A DNA stretch of 64,000 bases from Ignavibacteriota bacterium (lineage in GTDB: Bacteria > Bacteroidota > Ignavibacteria > Kapaibacteriales > UBA2268). Of the stretch, positions 49,191 to 58,530 are shown one piece after another (position 1 is the first letter of the stretch; every line of letters starts with the position of its first letter). The DNA lies in contig JAGXGG010000075.1 of the NCBI GenBank assembly GCA_024636855.1, forward strand, positions 24,165 to 88,164, in the 5' to 3' direction. The notes beneath the pieces were generated by a model. It searched no databases. It was not told the origin of the DNA and worked only from the letters and a program-made list of their open reading frames with translations. The position numbers and the translations under genes are program-made.

Positions 49191-49400
49191 TTATCTATTA
49201 GTATAATAAATCAATATCACTATCAAGGATATGAAAAACAAAGCTCCTATAACATAAGCAATAACATCCTTCGATTCATCTTTGTAAATCTCTTTGATTG
49301 GAGTAGTAGTAAAAGTAAATACTTTTATGAAAACAGCTCCAATTGATTTAGCTATTACTCTCAGTGCTTCCCAAAATATTTCGCCTATAAGTTCTGCCAT
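49191..49400 (-). CDS. Small membrane protein
   Basis: 69 aa, two hydrophobic segments. Confidence 0.45.
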   Translation of the reverse strand: MAELIGEIFWEALRVIAKSIGAVFIKVFTFTTTPIKEIYKDESKDVIAYVIGALFFISLIVILIYYTNR

Positions 49401-49426
49401 AATTAAACTCCTCTACTAAATTAATT

Positions 49427-49918
49427 TCAGACTAATTCCTTTAATAGATCATCCAAATCCAATCTATATGTGTACATTTCCAATGTTCCGTCTGGTTTAT
49501 GCGGCCATTGATCTTTTGGCTTATCCCAATAAAGCTCTACTCCATTTTTATCAGGATCATCTAGATATATTGCTTCTGATACTCCATGGTCGGAGGCACC
49601 AGTTAATCGGTACTCGGCCTCCAATAGTCTTTTCAATATTGTAGCCAAATCTTTTCTTTCTGGGTATAATATAGCAGTATGAAATAGACCGGTACTTCTT
49701 GAGTTACTTGGAGGGGAGCCTTTACTAAACCAAGTATTTAGTCCTATATGATGATGATAGCCGCCTGCAGATATAAATGCGGCTTCTGTTCCGTATCTCG
49801 TGACTATTTCGAATCCTAATAATCCACAATAGAATTCTAATGAGCGTTCCAGATCAGATACTTTCAAGTGAACGTGCCCAATCCGAGTTTTAGCTGGTAT
49901 TTGGTATTTGTTACTCAT
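49427..49918 (-). CDS. VOC family (glyoxalase/extradiol dioxygenase-like) protein
   Basis: RIGHVHLKVSDLERSLEFYCGLLGFEIV, YHHHIGLNTW, DPDKNGVELYWD. Confidence 0.93.
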   Translation of the reverse strand: MSNKYQIPAKTRIGHVHLKVSDLERSLEFYCGLLGFEIVTRYGTEAAFISAGGYHHHIGLNTWFSKGSPPSNSRSTGLFHTAILYPERKDLATILKRLLEAEYRLTGASDHGVSEAIYLDDPDKNGVELYWDKPKDQWPHKPDGTLEMYTYRLDLDDLLKELV

Positions 49919-49921
49919 ATT

Positions 49922-50377
49922 TTATCCTTTTACATTTTTTTCATACAAATCAATCCATTGCTGTACAGTCATTCTAGTACAAAGCTCACCTATCAATTCA
50001 TAAGGGATTGTTTCTATTTTCTTGAATCTGATACAGCTTTTACCCATATCCAATTTCGTTTTTACATATTTTAGGTATTCACCTACAAACCAATCGAGCA
50101 GTTTTTTATCTGCATAAATACCCATGTGGTACAAAGCCACAAAATTTTTCTGCGAAGCAATACTAATGAAGGGGAGAGGTAGCTCTGGAGCGCAGTGATA
50201 ACCGTCAGGGTATAGTGAATGTGGAACTACATAGCCAATCATACCATAACTCATCTCTTCTTTGAATCCTTTTGGGATATTATCAAATATTGTTTGCCTC
50301 AATTTAGACATTGCTTCTTGTCTTTCTTTGGGTATTTTAGAAATGTATTCTTCTGGGTTGCTTGCTTCTATTCTCAT
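49922..50377 (-). CDS. DUF1801 (YdhG-like) domain protein
   Basis: YISKIPKERQEAMSKLRQTIFDNIPKGFKEEMSYGMIGYVVP, DMGKSCIRFKK. Confidence 0.85.
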   Translation of the reverse strand: MRIEASNPEEYISKIPKERQEAMSKLRQTIFDNIPKGFKEEMSYGMIGYVVPHSLYPDGYHCAPELPLPFISIASQKNFVALYHMGIYADKKLLDWFVGEYLKYVKTKLDMGKSCIRFKKIETIPYELIGELCTRMTVQQWIDLYEKNVKG

Positions 50378-50381
50378 TTTC

Positions 50382-50969
50382 TCACCATTTTGTTTCTAAC
50401 TTTTCTTCACTAATACGGACGTTGCTTTTTGCATCTGCTATCTTATTATGAACACCACGAACATTGGGTATGAACTCAATACGAACAATTGGGAAATTCT
50501 GATTCTTACTCGTGTCTCTTTTCTTGAAGCTATTTATAGTTTGTCCGAAGCTAATATCACCACTACCATCAGGTCTTTCAGTATATGCTAAGCTAGGTAG
50601 TGAATCTAAAAAGACTGATTTATAATGAACTTTGAAAAGTCCAGATTTCTGAATTATTCTTTTATTAGTTAGTCCATACACTGTGTTTTTCCTTGATAAA
50701 GCGTCGAATATAAATCTAGCAAATAATAAATGAATACCCACTAAAATGAATGGTATTCCAAACAAAGCAAATATAATACTAGCATCCATAGCCATGTATG
50801 TCCAAAACAAAGAAAAAGATAGCCACAGAATACTAAAAATAAATACAAATATATCAGTAGAGCGAAATTTAATTCCTGTTGCTGGTTTGTCTGCCCATAG
50901 CAATCTCTCATCTCCCTGTATCTGGTCGATTATCTCTGAGCGTGGGTCTATGTAGTTGTAGTTATTCAT
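50382..50969 (-). CDS. PH-domain (YdbT/bPH2-like) membrane protein
   Basis: Two TM segments then NTVYGLTNKRIIQKSGLFKVHYKSVFLDSL. Confidence 0.7.
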   Translation of the reverse strand: MNNYNYIDPRSEIIDQIQGDERLLWADKPATGIKFRSTDIFVFIFSILWLSFSLFWTYMAMDASIIFALFGIPFILVGIHLLFARFIFDALSRKNTVYGLTNKRIIQKSGLFKVHYKSVFLDSLPSLAYTERPDGSGDISFGQTINSFKKRDTSKNQNFPIVRIEFIPNVRGVHNKIADAKSNVRISEEKLETKW

Positions 50970-51066
50970 TAATTATATTCCTAATTAAGATTCACAATAT
51001 AACAAAAAACCCAATAATTTTTGATTATTGGGTTTGAATTTCTAAAGTGATATATACTAGAGTATA

Positions 51067-51606
51067 TTAGAAAGTTACTCTTAGGCCTGCATTGATCAAT
51101 AGTCCATTTGAGTATATTGGATTGAATGGAATCTTATTTGCATTTGCACCCGTTCCGACTCCGCCAATTTCTATAAAGTAATTAAAGTTTGGAGTGTGAA
51201 AGAATTCAAAACCGAATAGACCATAACCACCATTTTTCATACTTTCTGATGAAAATTTATCATTTGGGAAAAGTAGTATAACTCCACCTTCTCCGTATAA
51301 TCTAATGAACTCATTCAAATTGCCACCTACGCCAATAATACCTATTGATAAATTCGTATATGGTGTCCAAGCAGTTTCAATGCCATCGATATGCTCAAAC
51401 CAAGACATATTACCTCTCAATCGAAAAGCAATTTTGTCTTGTAAGAAAGAGGGGCTTGTTATGTTGAGACCAAATCCGAAATCATCTTGTATCTGACCAA
51501 TTTGAAACCCTATTCCAAAATTATTATTGATTCCACTTTTTTCTAGAGAATAGATATTACTGTTAAATGATATTAAAGTAATCAGAATAATTAGTACCCG
51601 TTTCAT
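51067..51606 (-). CDS. Outer-membrane protein, hypothetical
   Basis: Signal peptide MKRVLIILITLISFNSNIYS; beta-rich, terminal Phe. Confidence 0.65.
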   Translation of the reverse strand: MKRVLIILITLISFNSNIYSLEKSGINNNFGIGFQIGQIQDDFGFGLNITSPSFLQDKIAFRLRGNMSWFEHIDGIETAWTPYTNLSIGIIGVGGNLNEFIRLYGEGGVILLFPNDKFSSESMKNGGYGLFGFEFFHTPNFNYFIEIGGVGTGANANKIPFNPIYSNGLLINAGLRVTF

Positions 51607-51618
51607 TAAAACCTCTTA

Positions 51619-51918
51619 TTATTTATTATTATTTTCTAAATGCAAATATTGTTTCATTGATTCTACAAAACCTGCAAAATCAGAACCGAGTAATTGTTTC
51701 CTTGGTTTAGTAAGTCCTTGGACTAATCTAATTATCAACCCAAAACCTTTCGGAACGTTTAGTGAGCGGAGACGAACATCAGCAGTGGTTACTGTAGTAG
51801 CATATATCTTGACTAATACCTCATCTCCTTTTGGAACTGGTTTGGCTATTTCTGCCTTTTCAAACACGTCGGGAGTCCCGTATTCTTTATAAATCATTGC
51901 TTTCATATCTTTTTCCAT
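51619..51918 (-). pseudogene. C-terminally truncated MDR/quinone-oxidoreductase-like protein
   Basis: MKAMIYKEYGTPDVFEKAEIAKPVPKGDEVLVKIYATTVTTADVRLRS...LLGSDFAGFVES then stop; catalytic and NAD domains missing. Confidence 0.8.
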
Positions 51919-52143
51919 TTAATCTGTTAGAATTTCACAATGAAATCCATTCGATTTCACAATTGCTATTATATCTTTTTCTTTTATACCACCATCTGTC
52001 ATTATCTTCAATACATTGTCTGTGTCTTCTTGGTCTAAATACCAACTAGTCACGTTAGGATTGTTATTCAAGTCCTCAATTATACCATTTACTCTTTCGC
52101 CTTGCTCTATATTAGTTTTGAATATGAACAAATTCTCAATCAT
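51919..52143 (-). CDS. Small hypothetical protein
   Basis: 74 aa; overlaps start of HTH gene by ATGA-type junction. Confidence 0.5.
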   Translation of the reverse strand: MIENLFIFKTNIEQGERVNGIIEDLNNNPNVTSWYLDQEDTDNVLKIMTDGGIKEKDIIAIVKSNGFHCEILTD

Positions 52144-52373
52144 TTCTTTTCCTCCGCTGGCTCATAAGAGAAAACATCTTCAAGCTTTTTATCGAATATT
52201 CTGGCTATTTTGAAAGCAAGTTCAAGTGATGGAGAGTATTTTCCTTTTTCGATTGCAACAATAGTTTGACGAGTCACATCAACAGCCTCTGCTAACTGCT
52301 GCTGGGTCATCTCATTATTATGAAATCTAAGTACCCTGATATTGGAGCTAATATAGTTCTTACTCATATTCAT
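52140..52373 (-). CDS. XRE-family helix-turn-helix regulator
   Basis: [49 protein letters not shown]. Confidence 0.93.
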   Translation of the reverse strand: MNMSKNYISSNIRVLRFHNNEMTQQQLAEAVDVTRQTIVAIEKGKYSPSLELAFKIARIFDKKLEDVFSYEPAEEKK

Positions 52374-52828
52374 ACTCCACTTCGCATATAATAGAACTCA
52401 GATAAATCTGCTATTATAGCTGATACGAGTATACTAAAGAGAATAATGTTGAATGATATAAATACGTTAAAACTAAATACCAATGAGCTTAGGAAAATTA
52501 GAAAACCAACAATAAAGACATGATAGAAGTTTCGGGCTGCCTTTATATCTATTAATTTCCCAAATTCATCTAACTTATCAAACTTCGTCTTATCACCAGT
52601 AATGATTGTATTGATTATAGTTAGTAATATCATCAGAATAATCTTACTAACTACAAATACAGGAATTAATATTAGTATAACAGCACTCCAAAATTCTATT
52701 TGCCCCTGTAAGTCTAATATCTTTTCTGCGTATAACTCAGATACATACCAATAGTAGGTAACGAAAGAGATAATTGTAGTTAATAATGAGAAAAGAGGTC
52801 TTTTTTCAGCTAATGATAATTTTTCCAT
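52370..52828 (-). CDS. Membrane protein co-encoded with HTH regulator
   Basis: Four TM segments; overlaps HTH start. Confidence 0.6.
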   Translation of the reverse strand: MEKLSLAEKRPLFSLLTTIISFVTYYWYVSELYAEKILDLQGQIEFWSAVILILIPVFVVSKIILMILLTIINTIITGDKTKFDKLDEFGKLIDIKAARNFYHVFIVGFLIFLSSLVFSFNVFISFNIILFSILVSAIIADLSEFYYMRSGV

Positions 52829-52917
52829 TTGAATACTATTTTTGTTTAATGTATAATATAATTGATACAAAGTTAATAATAATATACACAATGTCAAATA
52901 TATTATACGCTATGTGA

Positions 52918-52951
52918 AAAAAAAATGCTCCTTTTAAGGGGAGCCAAATTT
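52918..52951 (-). terminator. Terminator downstream of 52996-53475
   Basis: Minus strand GGCTCCCC-TTAAAA-GGAGCATTTTTTTTT. Confidence 0.7.
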
Positions 52952-52995
52952 TTTAAAGATTTGCTTTATAGCTATTGACTTTCTAAATTAGTCCA

Positions 52996-53475
52996 TTATT
53001 CTGTAGTTGATACTACATCAAAAGTTATTTCATTATTGATGAAATGATGGTCAGAAAGTGAATTTCCTGTTGTAACATTGTAATTCAAGAACCTTCCTAT
53101 TTGCTTTTGTTTAGTAGAATCTAGATTTGGTTTGAAGCCATAAACCCATATCTCATATTCATTATCAGGATTTATTTCTTCTATTAATTGCAAGTGAATA
53201 AATTCATATACAGGATTTTCAGTATCGTGTTTACTCGGAACTACATTACCAACATAAGAAAAGAAGTCCTTAAATGAATAAGGAGTTACTAAACTTGTGT
53301 CCAAAAGTTCAATTTTCAAAGTATCTGTATCCTTTAAGTATCTGCCTTCCTGTAGATTGGTTTTATAATCAATTTCCTGAGGAGGGTTTATCGGTACTTC
53401 TACAAATTTAACAGGTGTATCCCTGCATGAGGTTATTAAGATAAATAAGCTGACTAATATTAATAGTTTTTTCAT
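52996..53475 (-). CDS. Lipoprotein, tandem paralog B
   Basis: MKKLLILVSLFILITSCRDTPVKFVEV; 159 aa, alignable with 53502-53981. Confidence 0.7.
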   Translation of the reverse strand: MKKLLILVSLFILITSCRDTPVKFVEVPINPPQEIDYKTNLQEGRYLKDTDTLKIELLDTSLVTPYSFKDFFSYVGNVVPSKHDTENPVYEFIHLQLIEEINPDNEYEIWVYGFKPNLDSTKQKQIGRFLNYNVTTGNSLSDHHFINNEITFDVVSTTE

Positions 53476-53501
53476 ATTCTATTATTGTTTGTTTTTATTA
53501 T

Positions 53502-53981
53502 CTATTCTGTTGATGACTCTACATATACTACAAAGTTTTTATCATAATAGTACGGGCTCAAATTAGAATATTCCAAATCCATATAATAAAAGTCAAATCT
53601 AGAATTAATAAATCTTCTATTCGAGTCTATGTTTGCTTGAAATCCAAAAACCCAAAACTCACTTGTTTTTTCTGGGTTTCTTTCTATTGATAGATCAGAA
53701 GTTATTGTTTCATAAACCCAATGGCTCTCACTATCACCTTCGTCCGAGAGTTGTGCAGTTACCTTAAGGATGTCTACAAAATCCACTATTTGATTGACGA
53801 CATTTGAATCTAGAATTTCGATTTTAAGAGTATCATTGTCTCTAATGAATATATTTCGGTTAAAGGGATAAGTCTCTATATATTGATACTTGTCCACTCC
53901 AACTTCGATTATCTTTGTTGGATTATCTTCACAAGAGGAAAATAGGATTAAACTTAAAAGTATAAAAAAAGTATTTTTCAT
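53502..53981 (-). CDS. Lipoprotein, tandem paralog A
   Basis: MKNTFFILLSLILFSSCEDNPTKIIEV; 159 aa, shared DTLKIE(L/I)LD and WV(Y/F)GF(K/Q).N(L/I)DS. Confidence 0.7.
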   Translation of the reverse strand: MKNTFFILLSLILFSSCEDNPTKIIEVGVDKYQYIETYPFNRNIFIRDNDTLKIEILDSNVVNQIVDFVDILKVTAQLSDEGDSESHWVYETITSDLSIERNPEKTSEFWVFGFQANIDSNRRFINSRFDFYYMDLEYSNLSPYYYDKNFVVYVESSTE

Positions 53982-54157
53982 ATTGAATTACTATAAGTTT
54001 TTTGTCTAATAACTTAAACTATAATATTAATGTTATATCTATTTTAATCGAATATACAAAAATTTGTAACAAAGCCAATGCAAATCAATCTTGATTGTTA
54101 GTTCTAAATATAAATCAGTAATTTTGTCAAATCATCAATATACTTTACACCATCCTT

Positions 54158-54982
54158 ATGCACGTGGAAATACTAACTTCCTTACTTTTAGTTATAGTTA
54201 GCATACTTATTAGTCTTTATGGCTCATTGGTTGGTTTTGGCGGTGGTATATTCATAGTTCCGATACTAATTACATTTTTTGGATTTGACTTCGGAACTGC
54301 TGTTGGTACTACTATGGCATCGCTTATTCCTTCAGCATTTATATCTACTTTTCTGAATAGGAAAAATAAGAATGTTGATTTTAAGATGGGAACGCTATTA
54401 GAAATACCAACAATGGTAGGGGTAATATTTGGTAGCTTGCTTATCTCTTTCATTTCTGTCAATAGTTTGAAGGTTATATTTGTTGTCTTCATATTTATAT
54501 TAGGGTTATCATTTTTTATTAAACTCGGATCAAAAAATAGTAATCTTGATTTATTCAACAAACTAAATAAACTAAAACCAAGCTTTATAATAAAGAATAG
54601 AAATCACTCGGTTGTATATAGAGCAAGTCTTTTTATGTTGTTATTCTTTGGCTTACTATCAGGTACATTAGCCGGACTATTTGGTATGGGTGGTGGATTT
54701 ATGAAAACACCAATTATGATAAAAGTATTCAAAATCCCAGCTAAGATTGCTACAGCAACGGCTTTGTTTATGATATTGGTTACTAGTATTACAGGCTCTG
54801 TAAGCCACTATATGCAGGGGCATATCCATTTATCAAAAACAACACCTGTGATAATTGGTTTTGCTATAGGAGCTTTAATAGGGCATAAGGTTAATACACA
54901 TATCAAATCTACAAAGCTAGAAAAACTAATAGGTTTAGCTCTAATCTTAGCTTCTATGACTATGCTTGTTAACCTATTATAG
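54158..54982 (+). CDS. TauE/SafE family sulfite exporter-like membrane protein
   Basis: GSLVGFGGGIFIVPILITFFGFDFGTAVGTTMASL, GLLSGTLAGLFGMGGGFMKTPIM. Confidence 0.9.
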   Translation: MHVEILTSLLLVIVSILISLYGSLVGFGGGIFIVPILITFFGFDFGTAVGTTMASLIPSAFISTFLNRKNKNVDFKMGTLLEIPTMVGVIFGSLLISFISVNSLKVIFVVFIFILGLSFFIKLGSKNSNLDLFNKLNKLKPSFIIKNRNHSVVYRASLFMLLFFGLLSGTLAGLFGMGGGFMKTPIMIKVFKIPAKIATATALFMILVTSITGSVSHYMQGHIHLSKTTPVIIGFAIGALIGHKVNTHIKSTKLEKLIGLALILASMTMLVNLL

Positions 54983-55112
54983 ATAGTGATTAATATCCAT
55001 ATAAACTTTTGAATTCAATCATTCGTCTTTTGTAGCAAAACAAAAAACACAAGACCTTATAAAATTATTTCTTATTTTTGAATTCGTTAAATAATTAAAT
55101 CCCCCTTAGTTT

Positions 55113-57011
55113 ATGAGCGATCCGATAAAGCACGAATGTGGTATAGTTCTACTTAGATTATTGAAGCCAATGTCATACTATATTGAAAAATATGGCAGTC
55201 CTTTCTACGGCATCAACAAAATGTATTTACTTATGCAAAAACAGCATAACCGTGGTCAAGACGGTGCTGGATTTCTTAGCATAAAATTTGACCCTGAACC
55301 GGGCAGTCCTTATATATTTCGCCGCCGTTCAGTTGAAAATCAACCTATACAAGATATCTTCGGTCAAATATCTCGGAAGATAAATAAGAAAATGAGAAAT
55401 AATCCAGAGTATAAGAATAATCTGGAACTAGCTGCTGAAGAGCTCCCTTATGTTGGTAATGTCTATTTAGGACATCTACGCTACGGTACATATGGGAAAA
55501 ATAAAATAGAAAATTGTCACCCTTTCCTTCGCTCTAATAATTGGATGCATAAAAATCTGATTATTGCAGGGAATTTCAATATGACGAATGTCGATGAGCT
55601 TTTTGACACATTAATTAACCTCGGTCAACACCCCAAAGAGAAAGCTGATACTGTTACTATACTAGAAAGAACTGGTCACTTTCTTGATGAAGAAGTAAAC
55701 AAAGTTTGGTACGATCTAAAGAGTAAAGGTATTTCTAAAAAAGATGCATCACCTCTCATAATGGATAACTTAGACGTTGTTAATATGCTTCGTCGCTCTG
55801 CCAAAAAGTGGGATGGTGGATATACTATAGCTGGAATGATAGGGCATGGTGATTCATTTGTACTAAGAGATCCAAATGGTATTCGTCCATGTTTTTATTA
55901 TATAGATGATGAAATAGCAGTAGTTACTTCCGAAAGACCAGTTATACAAACAGCTTTCAAAGTAGATACAGAAGATGTAAAAGAGCTTGATCCCGGTCAT
56001 GCTATTATTATAAAGAAAGACGGACGAATTTCATTCGAAGAAATCCGTGAACCGGGTGAAAAATTATCTTGCTCATTTGAAAGAATATATTTTTCTCGTG
56101 GGAACGATGCTGATATATATAATGAGAGATTAGAGTTAGGTAGACAAGTAACTAAACAAGTAATTCACTCTATTGCTGGTGATTTGGATAATACAGTATT
56201 CTCGTTCATTCCGAATACAGCTGAAGTAGCTTTCTATGGGCTTCTCAAAGGAATGGAAGATTACCAAAAACGTATTCAGATAGATGAGATAAAGGACAGA
56301 AATGGTACTCTATCTTATGAAGAATTAAGTAAAATACTAGAAAGACGAGTTAGACTAGAGAAAATAGCTATCAAAGATGCTAAGCTTCGTACATTCATAA
56401 CTGAAGACAGCTCAAGAGATGATTTGGTTTCACATATATATGATGTCACTTATGGCAAAGTAAAGCCAACAGACACCCTTGTCGTACTAGATGATAGTAT
56501 CGTCCGTGGCACTACTCTCCAAAAGAGTATTATCAGGATATTAGACACCTTGAAGCCAAAGAAAATAATAGTAGTTTCTTCTGCACCACAGATTCGTTAC
56601 CCTGATTGTTATGGTATTGACATGGCAAAGCTTGGTGATTTTATTGCCTTCAAAGCTGCAATTGAACTACTAAAAGAGCAAGGGAAAGAAGCAGTTATTG
56701 ATGAAGTTTATGAGAAATGTAAGGCTTCAGTTACTCTTCCTGAGTATGATGGCATCAATTACGTGAAAGGCATTTATGACCTATTTACTTATGAAGAAGT
56801 ATCAAACAAAGTGGCTCAGCTAATACGCGAAGAAACAATTAATGCAGAAGTAGAAGTCATCTTCCAGACTGTTGACCATTTACATATTGCTTGCCCAAAT
56901 CATAAAGGTGATTGGTATTTCACTGGGAACTACCCTACAGAAAGCGGAATGAGAGTAGTTAATCGTGCATTTATCAATTATTACGAAGGGAAAAACGTAA
57001 GAGCATACTAA
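55113..57011 (+). CDS. purF: Amidophosphoribosyltransferase-like protein
   Basis: HECGIVLL, QHNRGQDGAGF, LGHLRYGTYG, DPNGIRPCFYY, LVVLDDSIVRGTTL. Confidence 0.9.
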   Translation: MSDPIKHECGIVLLRLLKPMSYYIEKYGSPFYGINKMYLLMQKQHNRGQDGAGFLSIKFDPEPGSPYIFRRRSVENQPIQDIFGQISRKINKKMRNNPEYKNNLELAAEELPYVGNVYLGHLRYGTYGKNKIENCHPFLRSNNWMHKNLIIAGNFNMTNVDELFDTLINLGQHPKEKADTVTILERTGHFLDEEVNKVWYDLKSKGISKKDASPLIMDNLDVVNMLRRSAKKWDGGYTIAGMIGHGDSFVLRDPNGIRPCFYYIDDEIAVVTSERPVIQTAFKVDTEDVKELDPGHAIIIKKDGRISFEEIREPGEKLSCSFERIYFSRGNDADIYNERLELGRQVTKQVIHSIAGDLDNTVFSFIPNTAEVAFYGLLKGMEDYQKRIQIDEIKDRNGTLSYEELSKILERRVRLEKIAIKDAKLRTFITEDSSRDDLVSHIYDVTYGKVKPTDTLVVLDDSIVRGTTLQKSIIRILDTLKPKKIIVVSSAPQIRYPDCYGIDMAKLGDFIAFKAAIELLKEQGKEAVIDEVYEKCKASVTLPEYDGINYVKGIYDLFTYEEVSNKVAQLIREETINAEVEVIFQTVDHLHIACPNHKGDWYFTGNYPTESGMRVVNRAFINYYEGKNVRAY

Positions 57012-57364
57012 TGGACAATACTCAAGTTGGACATAATTTTGAAAAATTGGCCGAAGATTATCTAATCAAAAAAGGCTATAAGATTATAAAAAGAAACTTT
57101 CATTATGGAAAGCTTGGGGAAATAGACATAGTTGCAGAAATAAATAATATTCTTGTCTTTTGTGAAGTAAAAGGAAGGAATAATAATAACTTTGGGACAG
57201 CTATTGAGTCAGTGTCTTACGGCAAGCAAATGAAACTTAGAAAGGCTGCCGAGGGTTATTTGAATATCAATAAAATAACTGACAAAGATTGCCGTATGGA
57301 CTTAGTAGCAATAGATATAATTGCTGGAAAACCACAAATCACACATTTAGAAAATGCGTTTTAA
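57011..57364 (+). CDS. YraN/UPF0102 family endonuclease-like protein
   Basis: VGHNFEKLAEDYLIKKGYKIIKRNFHYGKLGEIDIVAEINNILVFCEVKGR. Confidence 0.93.
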   Translation: MDNTQVGHNFEKLAEDYLIKKGYKIIKRNFHYGKLGEIDIVAEINNILVFCEVKGRNNNNFGTAIESVSYGKQMKLRKAAEGYLNINKITDKDCRMDLVAIDIIAGKPQITHLENAF

Positions 57365-57923
57365 ATTTCTAATATTGACAATATTCCTCCTGACTATAAG
57401 TACTACTTGGGCCAGTAAATATCCACATCATCAACTTGGTATTAGCTACTCAACCATTTCAGGGACAGGTCTTGGCTACGTTATAGAACTCGACAGACAC
57501 AATGCATTCCAATTCACAGTGATGCCTTATTACACTGGTAGCAACGCTGAAAATAATCTTAACCTAACCGTTATCACAGGTGTAGAGTATCAGAAAACAA
57601 TTTATAGGAATTCAGAACACAAAGTTTACGGGTTCGCCGCTGCTAGTTTATGGTATTTTGAGAAGAATAGTGTGACATACATTAATCCAGGTACAGATTT
57701 CGAGAAACAAATAAATCTATATGATAAAGATGTCTTTCATAACTTAGGGTTAGGTGTCGGTTACAACTATATATTGAATGAGGCAGTTTCATTCAATATG
57801 AATCTCGGTTTGCAATACCAAACAACTTCTAATGACTCGTATCACAACTACCTAGAGAGAACCAATGGTAAAGAGTCATTTATCGGACTTGGTGGTGGAG
57901 TTGGTATCCTTTTTCATCTCTGA
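57354..57923 (+). CDS. Outer-membrane beta-barrel-like hypothetical protein
   Basis: Signal peptide, Gly/aromatic beta pattern. Confidence 0.65.
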   Translation: MRFKFLILTIFLLTISTTWASKYPHHQLGISYSTISGTGLGYVIELDRHNAFQFTVMPYYTGSNAENNLNLTVITGVEYQKTIYRNSEHKVYGFAAASLWYFEKNSVTYINPGTDFEKQINLYDKDVFHNLGLGVGYNYILNEAVSFNMNLGLQYQTTSNDSYHNYLERTNGKESFIGLGGGVGILFHL

Positions 57924-58235
57924 TGCTTTTCTAGTCGAATCTATATTGCGAATCTCTACTTCAGTTTGAATACGTATAGAATCCAACATTTCCGCTAATC
58001 TTTTAGGCTTCTCTGAAGACATCTTTAAATAAACCTTACGAAATTCTGGTTCGCTAATATTATACTTTTCGAATACTTCGTTTACTTTAGAAGTTCCCTC
58101 TTCTCTATCTACAGTGCTTTCTCTTGCTATTAGAACTTCTTGGTAAATCTGAATGAATTTCTCATCCGTCATTTCACCTTCTTCACTACACGCAAAAACA
58201 AGCACCAAACTTAATATCATTATTATCTTTTTCAT
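57876..58235 (-). CDS. Lipoprotein (DUF4296-like)
   Basis: MKKIIMILSLVLVFACSEEGEMTDEKFIQIYQEVLIARE; ORF track start 58319 is over-extended. Confidence 0.7.
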   Translation of the reverse strand: MKKIIMILSLVLVFACSEEGEMTDEKFIQIYQEVLIARESTVDREEGTSKVNEVFEKYNISEPEFRKVYLKMSSEKPKRLAEMLDSIRIQTEVEIRNIDSTRKASEMKKDTNSTTKSDK

Positions 58236-58265
58236 AATGCAATATATGGAAAATCTAAGAATTGA

Positions 58266-58380
58266 ATAATAAAAAAGCCGAATAGTCAAAAGACTACTCG
58301 GCTTGTAATTATCAAACAATTATCTAAGAGTGATTATCTCACAACAGATACTTGTCTAGTTTCAACTTTATCACCCATTC
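58266..58380 (-). repeat. Direct repeat: T9SS gene 3' end plus terminator, copy C1
   Basis: Terminator hairpin then ...MGDKVETRQVSVVR-stop; matches 62642-62755. Confidence 0.88.
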
Positions 58381-58425
58381 TCAATGTAATGAAATATTTT
58401 CCTGTGTTCAGTTTCAAGCCAATTA
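58334..58425 (-). pseudogene. C-terminal remnant of a T9SS sorting-domain protein
   Basis: Minus frame LVLIGLKLNTGKYFITLRMGDKVETRQVSVVR-stop; near-identical tail to 62708-64000 CDS. Confidence 0.85.
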
Positions 58426-58530
58426 GTACCAATTTAGATATAAAATGTAATATTTAAATACGATAAATAGATAGAAAGAATATTTTTATATTAACTTTAT
58501 TTTTTCTAAGTTGCCATATGTTTATTATTT

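Noticed and set aside
58236-58319. N-terminal extension MFDNYKPSSLLTIRLFYYSILRFSIYCI of the lipoprotein ORF
   Set aside because: Lies over the terminator hairpin; the lipoprotein signal peptide starts at MKKIIMIL (58235).
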